Assembly: GCF_900167915.1 (NCBI RefSeq)
Contig: NZ_FUYM01000001.1
Location: forward strand, 372,001-436,000
DNA from: Rhizorhabdus histidinilytica
Lineage (GTDB): Bacteria > Pseudomonadota > Alphaproteobacteria > Sphingomonadales > Sphingomonadaceae
DNA length: 64,000 nucleotides
Direction: 5' to 3'
Positions within the stretch are counted from its first letter, which is position 1, and each line of letters opens with the position of its first letter. This document shows positions 33,907 through 42,687 of this stretch, in pieces. The notes beneath the pieces were generated by a model, which was given only the letters and a program-made list of their open reading frames with translations, was not told the DNA's origin and searched no databases. A program made the translations under genes and the position numbers.

Positions 33907-34793
33907 GGGTTCAGTCTCCGCCGGCCCAGGATCGGCCGGTCATGATGGGGTTGCAGGCGGGCGACGACGTCGGCGAGCGGTTCGATCACCACGCTCATCC
34001 AGTGCGCGTTGGCATGGATCAGCCGGTCCTCGTCCACCATCAGGCCGACATGGCCGGGAAAGCTGACGATGTCGCCACGTCGGAGGCGGGCCTCCTCGGG
34101 CAGCGGCGTGCCCAGCGCTTCGCGTTGCATGTCGGTGTCGCGCGGGGCGGCGATGCCGCAGGCGGCGAGCGCCGCCTGAACCAGCCCCGAACAGTCGATG
34201 CCGTCGGCGCCGCGCCCGCCCCACAGATAGGGCGCCCCGAGCAGTCCTTCGGCGACCGTCACCGGGTCGTCCGACAGCGTGTCTGCCGCGACGACGTGGC
34301 GCGCATGGACGAAGCCGTCCTCCGTCGCGAGGAAGCCGTCGTCGCGCATCTCACCGGCCAGCCGCGCACCGAAGGGTAGGGTGCCCAGCATCGGCGCCTT
34401 GATCGAAGGGCTGGCGAAGCGCAGCGCTTCACGGACGTGGATGCGGTGGGTCACCGGGGCCGCGGGTGCCAGCAGCCGCGCATCCACATAACCGACATAA
34501 TGGTCGTGGACCGAAAAGCCCCAGGCCCAGCCGCCGGTCAGGTCGAGGATGGCGAAGCCCTCGCCGGGCAGGAGCTGGGAGACAGCCTCGGCGTCGGCGC
34601 TCGCGGCCTTGCGCATCATAGCCGCCGCGCCGCCCGCCATCGCCGGCATCGGCGCGGCATAATGAGGAGCGAACAGGGTACCGGCGAGCGCTACGTCGGC
34701 GATGTCGGGACGATAGGCGTTGATCCGCGGATCGAGCTTCCGGGTCGGTCCGTCGAGGTGGAAGGCGGCGGCGGGCAGGCCGCCGCCGGTCAT
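33903..34793 (-). CDS. NlpC/P60-family peptidase with bacterial SH3 region
   Basis: The 296-residue protein has two SH3-like regions in its first 180 residues (QLLPGEGFAILDLTGGWAWG) and a C-terminal NlpC/P60 domain with the catalytic cysteine in GIDCSGLVQAAL and histidines in FPGHVGLMV and LIHANAHWMS. Such enzymes cut peptide cross-links between D-glutamate and diaminopimelate. No signal peptide is seen, which would suit cytoplasmic recycling of wall peptides. Start 34793 is chosen, 4 bases after the MarR stop; 34841 is open too. Confidence 0.87.
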   Translation of the reverse strand: MTGGGLPAAAFHLDGPTRKLDPRINAYRPDIADVALAGTLFAPHYAAPMPAMAGGAAAMMRKAASADAEAVSQLLPGEGFAILDLTGGWAWGFSVHDHYVGYVDARLLAPAAPVTHRIHVREALRFASPSIKAPMLGTLPFGARLAGEMRDDGFLATEDGFVHARHVVAADTLSDDPVTVAEGLLGAPYLWGGRGADGIDCSGLVQAALAACGIAAPRDTDMQREALGTPLPEEARLRRGDIVSFPGHVGLMVDEDRLIHANAHWMSVVIEPLADVVARLQPHHDRPILGRRRLNP

Positions 34794-34797
34794 GTCG

Positions 34798-35127
34798 TCA
34801 GCCGCGAGCCTTTTCGAGATCGATGGATTTTCCGAAGGCATCGAGGAAGGCGGCCCCTTTTTCGGTCTTGGCGACGAAGATGTTGCGCCGATCGTTGTCG
34901 TCGCGTTCGCGGCGCAGATAGCCGAGCGAGCCCAGGGTATTCAAGGCGCGCGTTATCACCGGCTTGGAGACGCCCAATTGCTGGGCCAGGCCGCGCACCG
35001 TATGGGGCCCGGGGGTGATGTAGCTGATCAGCAGCAGGGCCATCTGCCGGTTCGTCAGATCAGGTTGCCCGGAGCGGACGTAGGAGACCAAGGCTCGCAT
35101 CCACTGGGAAAGCTGGTTTTCGGACAT
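34798..35127 (-). CDS. MarR-family winged-helix regulator
   Basis: The 109-residue protein has the MarR fold: NRQMALLLISYITPGPHTVR, the recognition region GLAQQLGVSKPVITRALNTL and the basic wing LRRERDDNDRRNIFVAK. ATG 35127 follows AGGGCG; the upstream extension is Pro/Arg-rich and unlikely. It heads the MarR-NlpC-argC run. The 140 bases ahead of it hold a weak hairpin (cgcccg/cgggcg, 35201-35224) that may end the aminopeptidase transcript. Confidence 0.85.
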   Translation of the reverse strand: MSENQLSQWMRALVSYVRSGQPDLTNRQMALLLISYITPGPHTVRGLAQQLGVSKPVITRALNTLGSLGYLRRERDDNDRRNIFVAKTEKGAAFLDAFGKSIDLEKARG

Positions 35128-35267
35128 GGTACGCGCCCTTCGCATAGGATCCTGTCGAGGAGCAGGTGCAGACCTTAATCCTCGGCCGGACAACGCGGGT
35201 CGCCCGATTTCGTTTCACCGGGCGACGGCAATGGTCGCGATTTGTCGCTGAAAACCGGCGTCCAGTC

Positions 35268-36665
35268 TCAGGGCGTAACGAATCTGGCCCTGAGCATCGC
35301 GAAAGCGGCACGCAGGCCGAGCGCCTCGCCTCCCTTGGGACGGCCCGGCTTCGCCGACGGCCGCCAGGCGAAGGTGTCGAGATGCGCCCAAGGGGTGGCG
35401 TCGGGCACGAAACGCTGCAGGAACAGCGCGGCGGTGACTGCGCCGGCCATGCCGCCTTCGCCGGCATTGTTGATGTCGGCGGTGGTGGATTTGATCATCT
35501 CGGCATAGTCGGCCCAGAGCGGCATCCGCCACAGCGGGTCGGATACCGCCGTGGCGGCTGCGAGCAGGTCGGCGGCGAGTGCGTCGTCATTGGCGAACAG
35601 CGCTGGAAGGTCGGGGCCCAGCGCGACGCGGGCGGCGCCGGTCAGGGTCGCGAAGTCGAGGATCAGCACCGGCTTGTCCTCGCCCGCGCGGGCCAGCGCG
35701 TCGCCCAGCACCAGCCGGCCCTCGGCATCGGTGTTGCCGATCTCGACCGAAATCCCCTTGCGGCTGCGCAGGATGTCGCCGGGGCGGAAGGCGTCACCCG
35801 CCACCGCATTCTCGACAGCCGGGATCAGCAGGTGGAGCCGCACCGGCAGCCGCGCGCCCATCACCAGGCCGGCAAGCGCCAGCGCGTGGGCCGCACCGCC
35901 CATGTCCTTCTTCATCAGCAGCATCGCCGAGGATGGCTTGATGTCGAGCCCGCCCGAATCGAAGCACACCCCCTTGCCGACGATCGCGATGCGGGGATGG
36001 GCGGGATCGCCCCACTCGATCTCGATCAGCCGTGGCGCCCGCTCGCGCACCGCGGCGCGGCCGACCGCGGCGATCATCGGATAGCCCTGGTCGAGCGCGT
36101 CGCCGCGAGTGACGCGAAACTCTGCGCCATGCACCTTCGCAACGGCTTCGGCCGCGTCCGCGAGTTCGGCCGGGCCCATGTCCGCGGCGGGCGTGTCGAT
36201 GAGGTCGCGGACCAGGGCCACCGCTTCGGCCAGCGCGACGGTGGGCGCGATCGCCGCGGCGTCTTTCGTCAGCAGCACACGGGCCGGGATCGGATCGGGC
36301 TTGGCGAGATAGCGGTCGAAGCGGTGATGTGCGAGCAGCCAGCCCAGCGCCCCCGGCAGATGATCGTCCTCTCCGTCGCCGTCGATCCGGTAGGTGCCCG
36401 CCGGCAGCTTCTGGGCGACCGCCGCTATGTCCCATGGACCGGGCACCTTGGCCTTGCCGAACGCCGCCGACCATTCGCCGTCCTTGCGACCGGGCAGGAT
36501 CAGCAGATCGCCGGGCTTGGCCTTGAAGCGGCCGGCATCGGCGAGCGCACGGACCTGGGCGGGCTGGTCCTTCAGCCAGGCTTCCAGGCTGTCCGCCGCG
36601 ACCGGCGTCAGGCGGTGGGCGGGCTCGCCGCGATCGGGAAGGAGGAGGCTCGCGAAATCGGTCAT
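35268..36665 (-). CDS. Leucyl aminopeptidase family protein (peptidase M17)
   Basis: The 465-residue cytoplasmic peptidase removes N-terminal residues. Metal and catalytic residues appear in IVGKGVCFDSGGLDIKPS, MKKDMGGAAHALAL and the signature NTDAEGRLVLGDALA. The N-terminal 130 residues are divergent from the classic PepA. It starts 2 bases after the thioesterase stop, so three genes (two thioesterases and this one) form an operon. Confidence 0.93.
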   Translation of the reverse strand: MTDFASLLLPDRGEPAHRLTPVAADSLEAWLKDQPAQVRALADAGRFKAKPGDLLILPGRKDGEWSAAFGKAKVPGPWDIAAVAQKLPAGTYRIDGDGEDDHLPGALGWLLAHHRFDRYLAKPDPIPARVLLTKDAAAIAPTVALAEAVALVRDLIDTPAADMGPAELADAAEAVAKVHGAEFRVTRGDALDQGYPMIAAVGRAAVRERAPRLIEIEWGDPAHPRIAIVGKGVCFDSGGLDIKPSSAMLLMKKDMGGAAHALALAGLVMGARLPVRLHLLIPAVENAVAGDAFRPGDILRSRKGISVEIGNTDAEGRLVLGDALARAGEDKPVLILDFATLTGAARVALGPDLPALFANDDALAADLLAAATAVSDPLWRMPLWADYAEMIKSTTADINNAGEGGMAGAVTAALFLQRFVPDATPWAHLDTFAWRPSAKPGRPKGGEALGLRAAFAMLRARFVTP

Positions 36666-36667
36666 GA

Positions 36668-37054
36668 TCACCCCTGGCGGTCGATCAGTATGTGCATCCG
36701 GGCGGTGGCGATCGGCTTCGATCGGTCGTCCTGCCAGCATAGCGCGCTGGCGTTGGCGACGCGCTTGCCGATGCGGACGATCTGGGCGAGCGCATGGGTC
36801 TCGGTCATCAATCCGCCGCGCAGATAGTCGACCGCGATATTGATCGGCTTGACCTTGGGCAGGCCGGTCCCGCGGAATTCGTGGGCGAGCGCCTCGTAGC
36901 AGGACATTTCGAGCAGGCCGGCGATCACGCCGCCATGGATGAAGCCCGGCCGCCCCTCGATCGCGGGGCGCCAGCTCACGCTCAATATCGGCTCGCCGGT
37001 CGCCCGGTTGGGATGCGCGCCGATCACCTCGGCATAGGGCGAATCGAAGTCCAT
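36668..37054 (-). CDS. PaaI-type hotdog thioesterase (second of a pair)
   Basis: The 128-residue protein has the hotdog thioesterase core with PGFIHGGVIAGLLEMSCYEA, where the HGG loop and the helix define the active site, and the strand INIAVDYLRGG. The substrate is an unidentified acyl-CoA. Its ATG shares a base with the preceding stop (TGATG). Confidence 0.85.
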   Translation of the reverse strand: MDFDSPYAEVIGAHPNRATGEPILSVSWRPAIEGRPGFIHGGVIAGLLEMSCYEALAHEFRGTGLPKVKPINIAVDYLRGGLMTETHALAQIVRIGKRVANASALCWQDDRSKPIATARMHILIDRQG

Positions 37055-37473
37055 CAGTCCCCCGTGAAGAAGAAGGTGGCGAGCGAATGGGCGATCGGAT
37101 CGGCCGGATCGCCGTCATGGGCGACGCAGCGGACGAAGGCGACGCTGCGCGTCACCTTGTAGCAGGTCGCCCTTGCGGTGATCGCGCGGCCTGGCGGAGC
37201 CGCGCGGACATAGTCGATCCTCAGGTCGAGCGTCGCCATCGGCCGGACCGTCTTGATCTTCGCGGCGATCGCGAGGCCCGACGCGCTGTCGATCAGCGAG
37301 ATGATCGGTCCGGAGGCGAGCACCCCGTTCGCCGCGTTCATCGCCAGCCGCGGATCATAGTCGAAGGCGAGTTCCGCCCAGTCATCGCCATGATCGACGC
37401 GGCGCAGCCCGATCTCTCCGGCATGTCCCGCCATCAACCGCTTCAGGGAGGAGGAATCGAGCAGTTCGGTCAT
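37054..37473 (-). CDS. PaaI-type hotdog thioesterase (first of a pair)
   Basis: The 139-residue paralogue has RLAMNAANGVLASGPIISLI in the place of the usual HGG loop, with MNAANGVL replacing it, and LDLRIDYVRAAPPG after it. The ATG at 37471-37473 is the first without repeat-derived codons upstream. The two thioesterases probably form a heteromer or act on related acyl-CoAs; this is inference from adjacency. Confidence 0.82.
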   Translation of the reverse strand: MTELLDSSSLKRLMAGHAGEIGLRRVDHGDDWAELAFDYDPRLAMNAANGVLASGPIISLIDSASGLAIAAKIKTVRPMATLDLRIDYVRAAPPGRAITARATCYKVTRSVAFVRCVAHDGDPADPIAHSLATFFFTGD

Positions 37474-37560
37474 CGTCGTTCCGGCATAGGCGCTTGAAGC
37501 GTCGGCGCAAGCCCCGGGGCGGGGTGCTCCTACTACAGCATTGGGCTTTTCATATCCGAG

Positions 37561-37661
37561 CCGCTCATCCTGAGGAGAGGCTGAGCTTGGCGAAGCCTCG
37601 TCTCGAAGGATCCTTCGAGACGCCATTTCGCCTTCGCTCAATGGCTCCTCAGGATGAGCGG
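37561..37661. repeat. Family E palindromic repeat
   Basis: Outer arms ccgctcatcctgaggag and ctcctcaggatgagcgg (17 bp, exact) enclose a perfect 20-base palindrome, tctcgaaggatccttcgaga, at 37601-37620. It fills the 190-base gap between the thioesterase start and the kup end, and could terminate kup. Confidence 0.85.
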
Positions 37662-37665
37662 AGGC

Positions 37666-39612
37666 CTAGATCGTGGTCTGCGATCCCAGCTCCACCACCC
37701 GGTTGGGCGGGATGCGGAAGAAGTCGGTCGGGTCGGACGCGTTGCGGTAGAGGAAGATGAACAGCAGGTCCTGCCAGAAGGGCATGCCGCTGTGCTTCGA
37801 CGGGCGCAGCGTCGACCGGCCGATGAAGTAGCTGGTCTGCATCGGCTCCAGCTTGTTGTCGCCATGGCGCAGCGCGAAGGCCAGGTCGCGCGGGATGTCG
37901 GGGCTTTCCATGAAGCCGTAGTTGAGCACCGCGCGGGTGAAATTCTCATCGATATTGGTCATGTCGAGCCGCTTGGCGGCGGGCACGACCGGCTGGTTCA
38001 CCGTGTTGATGGTCAGCGCGAGGTTGCGCTCGTGCAGGATCTTGTTGTGCTTGAGGTTGTGGAGCAGCGCGCTCGGCGCCGCTTCCATCCCCGACGACAG
38101 GAAGATCGCCATGCCGGGCACCCGCTCCGGCGGGCGGGCGCGGAGCATGCGGGCCAGCTCCTCGAGCTCGATCGCCTGGCTCTGGTCGATCGCCAGCAGC
38201 AGCTTGCGACCGCGCACCCAGGTCACGATGAGCAGGCCGACCCCGCCCGCGACGATCAACGGCACCCAGCCACCTTCGTAGATGCGCAGGATGTTGGCGC
38301 CGAAGAAGAACAGATCGAGCAGCAGCAGCGGCAGGATGACGGCGATCGTCAGCGGCCAGCTCCAGCCCCAGCTCCGCCGCACGACGAGGAAGGCGAGGCA
38401 GGTCGTCACCACCATCGTCCCCGACACCGACACGCCATAGGCCGCCGCCATCGCCGAGGAGGAGCCGAAGCCGAGCACCAGCACCATCACCCCGACGAAC
38501 AGCAGCATGGTGATCGTCGGCAGGTAGATCTGCCCTGCGGCATGTTCGGAGGTCTGGCGGATCTTGAGGCGCGGCAGCAGGCCGAGCTGGATCGCCTGGC
38601 GGGTCAGTGAATAGGCGCCGGTGATCACCGCCTGGCTGGCGATCACGGTCGCGCAGGTCGCGAGGATCACCAGCGGGATACGGGCCAGGCCGGGCGCCAT
38701 CAGGAAGAACCAGTCCTGGTTGACGAACTCGATGCCCCGCGCTGCGGCCACCTCGAGCCGGTGGAGCGCGAATGCACCCTGGCCCAGATAGTTGAGCGCC
38801 AGCGCCGGAAAGACGATCGCCAGCCAGCCGGTGCGGATCGGCTTCGCGCCGAAATGGCCCATGTCGGCGGTCAGCGCTTCGGCGCCGGTCACGGTCAGGA
38901 ACACCGCGCCCATCACGAACATGCCGGCGACGCCGTGATTGGCCATGAACAGCACGCCGTTGTGCGGCAGCAGCGCGGCGAGGATGGCGGGCTGGTCGGC
39001 GATGTGGATCAGGCCGATGCCGCCGATCGTCACGAACCAGAGCAGGCAGACCGGGCCGAACAGCCGCCCGACGACCCGCGTGCCGCGCGCCTGCATCAGG
39101 AACAGGCCGATCAGGATCGCCGAGGTGATCAGCAATATCTCGCCGCGCGACACCGCATGTTCCAGGCCGGGAATGGTCTTGAGGCCCTCGACCGCCGACA
39201 GCACCGACAGGGCAGGGGTGATCACCCCGTCGCCGTAGAACAGCGCCGCGCCGATCGCGCCGAGCGCCATCACCAGCGTCCGGCGGCGCCGGGTCGATCG
39301 CTGCGCCAGCGTCATCAGCGCGAGCACGCCGCCTTCGCCATTATTGTCGGCGCGCATCAGGAACAGAACATATTTGCAGGTGACGACCAGGATCAGCGCC
39401 CACAGCGCGAGGCTGAGCACGCCCAAAATCTCGCCGGCGACGATCCCATCCTCGGCCGCCTGGCCGAGCGCTTCGCGAAAGGCGTAGATCGGGCTGGTGC
39501 CGATGTCGCCGAACACGACGCCGAGCGCGCCCAGCGTCAGCGCCGCCATGCCTTCCTCGCGGAGGCGACCCTTCCGCGGCGGCCCTTCGGGGTCGGCCAT
39601 GTCGTTTCGCAT
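37666..39612 (-). CDS. kup: Potassium uptake protein Kup
   Basis: Kup imports potassium with protons across the inner membrane. The 648-residue protein has the family opening LTLGALGVVFGDIGTSPIYA, about twelve spans, and the C-terminal cytoplasmic part with the MSSGMEAAPSALLHNLKHNK-like segment (FLSSGMEAAPSALLHNLKHN). Starts 39612 and 39600 are both plausible; 39612 has GAGG 9 bases upstream. The 189 bases to the divergent purC hold no recognisable gene. Confidence 0.96.
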   Translation of the reverse strand: MRNDMADPEGPPRKGRLREEGMAALTLGALGVVFGDIGTSPIYAFREALGQAAEDGIVAGEILGVLSLALWALILVVTCKYVLFLMRADNNGEGGVLALMTLAQRSTRRRRTLVMALGAIGAALFYGDGVITPALSVLSAVEGLKTIPGLEHAVSRGEILLITSAILIGLFLMQARGTRVVGRLFGPVCLLWFVTIGGIGLIHIADQPAILAALLPHNGVLFMANHGVAGMFVMGAVFLTVTGAEALTADMGHFGAKPIRTGWLAIVFPALALNYLGQGAFALHRLEVAAARGIEFVNQDWFFLMAPGLARIPLVILATCATVIASQAVITGAYSLTRQAIQLGLLPRLKIRQTSEHAAGQIYLPTITMLLFVGVMVLVLGFGSSSAMAAAYGVSVSGTMVVTTCLAFLVVRRSWGWSWPLTIAVILPLLLLDLFFFGANILRIYEGGWVPLIVAGGVGLLIVTWVRGRKLLLAIDQSQAIELEELARMLRARPPERVPGMAIFLSSGMEAAPSALLHNLKHNKILHERNLALTINTVNQPVVPAAKRLDMTNIDENFTRAVLNYGFMESPDIPRDLAFALRHGDNKLEPMQTSYFIGRSTLRPSKHSGMPFWQDLLFIFLYRNASDPTDFFRIPPNRVVELGSQTTI

Positions 39613-39816
39613 CAAATACGCCCTCAAGCGGCGAAGCCGGCGCGCCGCTTAGGCCTCTCTACGGAGGAATGCACGCAGAATCTCGCGGCGATGCGGCATT
39701 GTTTGCGTGGGAGGGGCAATCGCGGTAAAGGCGGGCTCGAACTGCCTCGGCGGCACGTCCGAATCGACGTTGCCGCCGGGGCTTCTCTGTTTCCCGCGCC
39801 CCCGGAGGCCCGATAG

Positions 39817-40593
39817 ATGACCCGCCGCCGCCAGATCTACGAAGGCAAGGCCAAGATCCTGTACGAGGGCCCCGAGCCCGGCACGTTGATCCAGTATTTC
39901 AAGGACGACGCCACCGCGTTCAATGCCCAGAAGAAGGGCACGATCAACGGCAAGGGCGTGCTGAACAACCGCATCTCCGAGCATATCTTCACGATGCTCG
40001 GCACGATCGGCGTCCCCACCCATTTCATCCGCCGCCTCAACATGCGCGAGCAGCTCATCCGCCAGGTCGAGATCGTGCCGATCGAGGTGGTCGTCCGCAA
40101 CGTCGCGGCCGGCTCGCTGACCAAGCGGCTGGGGATCGAGGAGGGGACCCAGCTCCCCCGCACGATCATCGAATATTATTACAAGGACGATGCGTTGGGC
40201 GATCCGCTGGTCGCCGACGAGCATATCGCCTGCTTCGGCTGGGCGAGCCAGGAGGAGATGCACGACATCGCTGACATGGCGATCCGCGTGAACGACTTCA
40301 TGTGCGGCCTGTTCGCCGGCATCGGCATCCGCCTGGTCGATTTCAAGCTCGAATTCGGCCGCTTCTGGGACAATGACTATAGCCGCATCATCCTGGCCGA
40401 CGAGATCAGCCCGGACGGCTGCCGGCTGTGGGACATGGCGACCGGCGAGAAGCTCGACAAGGACCGCTTCCGGCAGGACCTGGGCGGCGAGGTAGAGGCC
40501 TATCAGGAGATCGCCCGCCGGCTCGGCCTGATGCCCGACGGCGAGAATATGATCCTCGACCTCGAAAGCCACCGAAAGAATCGCGGCAAGTGA
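39817..40593 (+). CDS. purC: SAICAR synthetase PurC
   Basis: PurC joins aspartate to carboxyaminoimidazole ribotide in purine synthesis. The 258-residue protein has the start [45 protein letters not shown] and [15 protein letters not shown], all family blocks in order. A hairpin follows at 40622-40642. Confidence 0.97.
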   Translation: MTRRRQIYEGKAKILYEGPEPGTLIQYFKDDATAFNAQKKGTINGKGVLNNRISEHIFTMLGTIGVPTHFIRRLNMREQLIRQVEIVPIEVVVRNVAAGSLTKRLGIEEGTQLPRTIIEYYYKDDALGDPLVADEHIACFGWASQEEMHDIADMAIRVNDFMCGLFAGIGIRLVDFKLEFGRFWDNDYSRIILADEISPDGCRLWDMATGEKLDKDRFRQDLGGEVEAYQEIARRLGLMPDGENMILDLESHRKNRGK

Positions 40594-40621
40594 TTTCAAG
40601 GGCTTAGGCCGGGTCGTTTCA

Positions 40622-40642
40622 GGGGCGCCGCAAGGGCGCCCC
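40622..40642 (+). terminator. Hairpin after purC
   Basis: The stem ggggcgcc/ggcgcccc with a 5-base loop lies 28 bases past the purC stop. There is no T run, so it is a candidate only. Confidence 0.45.
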
Positions 40643-40760
40643 GGCCTGCCGCATTCTCGCCGCATTTGGTCGCAGCGGCTATTTACAACCGTAAGACTAG
40701 ACATAATCTGACGCCACGATCACGCGGCTCCCGGGCCGCCGAGTCGAGGAGAGTCGGATC

Positions 40761-41438
40761 ATGGCGACTACCCGTTTCGAACATCCTTCCGCGGCGCCTC
40801 TGACGCTGCTGCTTCCCGACCTCGATGGCGGAGAGCGGGGCTATTGGCTGCGGCATTGGGTCGACACCCGGATCGACTGCCGCCTGGTCGACCTCGGCCA
40901 GGCGCGCGTCCCCGACCGTAACAGCCTCGTCACCCGTCTCGACCATGCCCTGCGCGGCCTCGACGCGCCCGTCATCCTCGTCGGCCATGGGGTAGGGGCG
41001 CTGACCATCGCCGCCTGGGCCGGACTGATCAGCAGCGAGAGCGAGGCGGCGGTCGCCGGGGCGCTGTTGATCGCGCCCGGCGATCCCGCCGCCGACGCGG
41101 ATCCGCGCCTGAGCGATTTCGCGCCCTTGCCGTCGGCGATCTTCTCCTTCCCCGCGCTGGTCGTTGCCAGCGACGACGACCCATCGCTGTCGCCCGATCG
41201 CGCCTTCAGTCTGGCGCGCCAGTGGGGCGCCGGCTTCGCCCGTTTCGGCGCCTGCGGCCATTTCGCGCCGGCCGACGGCCTCGGCTGGTGGCCGGAGGGC
41301 GAGGAACTTCTCGATCGTTTCATCGACCTGGTCGAGCCGGGTCATGCCCAGGTCCAGGCGCGGGGCGGGCTCGACCAGCTCGGCCAAGGCCTGCCGCCGC
41401 ACGGCCGCGGTTCTTCGTCATCGCTGTTCCGTCCGTAG
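40761..41438 (+). CDS. RBBP9/YdeN-like alpha/beta-hydrolase fold protein with Gly in place of the nucleophile
   Basis: The 225-residue protein follows the RBBP9-type serine hydrolase fold: LLLPDLDGGERGYWLRHWVD at the start, a nucleophile elbow, the acid region VVASDDDPSLS (near 138-140) and histidine H167 in GACGHFAPADGLG. The elbow reads VGHGVGA, with G77 where GHSxG has the serine. It therefore should not work as a normal serine hydrolase. The last 30 residues are low-complexity. The 224 bases after it hold no gene seen. Confidence 0.72.
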   Translation: MATTRFEHPSAAPLTLLLPDLDGGERGYWLRHWVDTRIDCRLVDLGQARVPDRNSLVTRLDHALRGLDAPVILVGHGVGALTIAAWAGLISSESEAAVAGALLIAPGDPAADADPRLSDFAPLPSAIFSFPALVVASDDDPSLSPDRAFSLARQWGAGFARFGACGHFAPADGLGWWPEGEELLDRFIDLVEPGHAQVQARGGLDQLGQGLPPHGRGSSSSLFRP

Positions 41439-41662
41439 GACGGCCCAGTTCCGCCCCCAGGGCGGCTTGAGCGCCCCGTCCGTCCCAACTCCGGGGGGCG
41501 GGCGGGGTTGCTTCCTCTGGTCGGCCTCCCACCTCCCATCGCGATCGGCGCGATGAAGCTGAACTGTCGCGCCGCCAAACTATTCCGATGTGGCATAGCG
41601 GCCGCCTGCGCTCTATGGGGTCCCCGACGTGGCCGAGAGACGGTTTTGAAAGGAAGTTTTTC

Positions 41663-42472
41663 ATGAGCAGCCGTACGGAAGCGGTGAAGATCGCCCCGAA
41701 CGACGCCTTCAACATCCAGACGGTCCTCTGGGTGAAGCATTGGAACGAGCATCTGTTCAGCTTCGCGGTGGACCGCCCGGCGTCGCTGCGGTTCCGCTCG
41801 GGCGAATTCGTGATGATCGGCCTGCCGACCGAGGCGCGGCCGCTGCTGCGTGCCTATTCGATCGCCAGCCCCTCCTATTCGGACGAGCTGGAGTTCCTGT
41901 CGATCGCGGTGCCCGACGGCCCACTGACCTCGCGTCTGCGTCACATCATCCCGGGCGACGAGATCTATCTCGCCCGCAAGACCACCGGCACGCTGGTCGC
42001 CGACGCGCTGACCCCGGGAAAACGGCTGTTCCTGCTGGCCACCGGTACCGGCCTCGCGCCCTTCCTGTCGGTGATGCGCGATCCCGACATCTATGAACGC
42101 TATGAACAGGTGATCATCGTCCATAGCGTCCGCCACCTCAGCGACCTCGCCTTCCGCGACGTGCTGGAGAGCCGCCTGGCCGGCGACCCGCTGGTCGAGG
42201 AGGAGGCCGCCGCCAAGTTCCGCTACCTGCCGATCGTGACGCGCGAGCCCTTCCCACGGCAGCAGCGCATCACCACGCTGATGGAGAATGGCGGCCTGTT
42301 CGAGGGTATCGACGGCGAGCCGAAGCTCGACCCGGCCACCGACCGCGTCATGATGTGCGGCAGCATGGACATGATCCGCGATTGCTCGGCGATCCTCGAA
42401 CGGCTCGGTTTCGAGGAAGGCTCGAACGCCAAGCCTGCCGACTTCGTCATCGAGAAGGCGTTCGTGGGCTAG
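41663..42472 (+). CDS. fpr: Ferredoxin-NADP+ reductase
   Basis: The 269-residue flavoenzyme passes electrons between NADPH and ferredoxin or flavodoxin. It has the FAD motif RAYSIASPSY, the NADP motif LLATGTGLAPFLSVMRD and RVMMCGSMDMIRDC near the end, and finishes AFVG, typical of the bacterial subclass. ATG 41663 follows AAGGAAG; the frame is open upstream to 41588 without a site. Confidence 0.94.
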   Translation: MSSRTEAVKIAPNDAFNIQTVLWVKHWNEHLFSFAVDRPASLRFRSGEFVMIGLPTEARPLLRAYSIASPSYSDELEFLSIAVPDGPLTSRLRHIIPGDEIYLARKTTGTLVADALTPGKRLFLLATGTGLAPFLSVMRDPDIYERYEQVIIVHSVRHLSDLAFRDVLESRLAGDPLVEEEAAAKFRYLPIVTREPFPRQQRITTLMENGGLFEGIDGEPKLDPATDRVMMCGSMDMIRDCSAILERLGFEEGSNAKPADFVIEKAFVG

Positions 42473-42577
42473 AGCGGTTCACGATCCGATTGCATCGGAT
42501 CGGTCGCCCTAGACCATTGTTTTACCGCGATTTCCGAGCCGGCAGATGTTTCCATCTGCCTAGAAATCGCTCTAGGC
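42471..42577. repeat. Family F composite palindromic repeat
   Basis: The element has a 9-bp stem cgatccgat/atcggatcg with loop TGC, then a nested hairpin ggcagatg/catctgcc with loop TTTC framed by gcgattt and aaatcgc. The outer ends ctagagcg and cgctctag also match. Its first bases overlap the fpr stop codon. Confidence 0.75.
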
Positions 42578-42584
42578 AAGCTGC

Positions 42585-42677
42585 GTCATCCTGGCGAAAG
42601 CCAGGATCTCACTTTTCTTCGTCCTTCGATACGGTTGCGAGGAAAGGCAGGGAGATCCCGGCTTTCGCCGGGATGAC
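42585..42677. repeat. Family A two-hairpin repeat, full copy
   Basis: Left hairpin atcctggc GAAA gccaggat and right hairpin atcccggc TTTC gccgggat are both perfect. It lies directly beside the family F element, between convergent fpr and the M61 gene. Confidence 0.85.
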
Positions 42678-42687
42678 GAGCGTGTGA

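Noticed and set aside
41439-41662. Coding sequence continuing after the hydrolase-fold gene
   Set aside because: No frame on either strand has coding character; only G/C-rich short inverted runs are seen.
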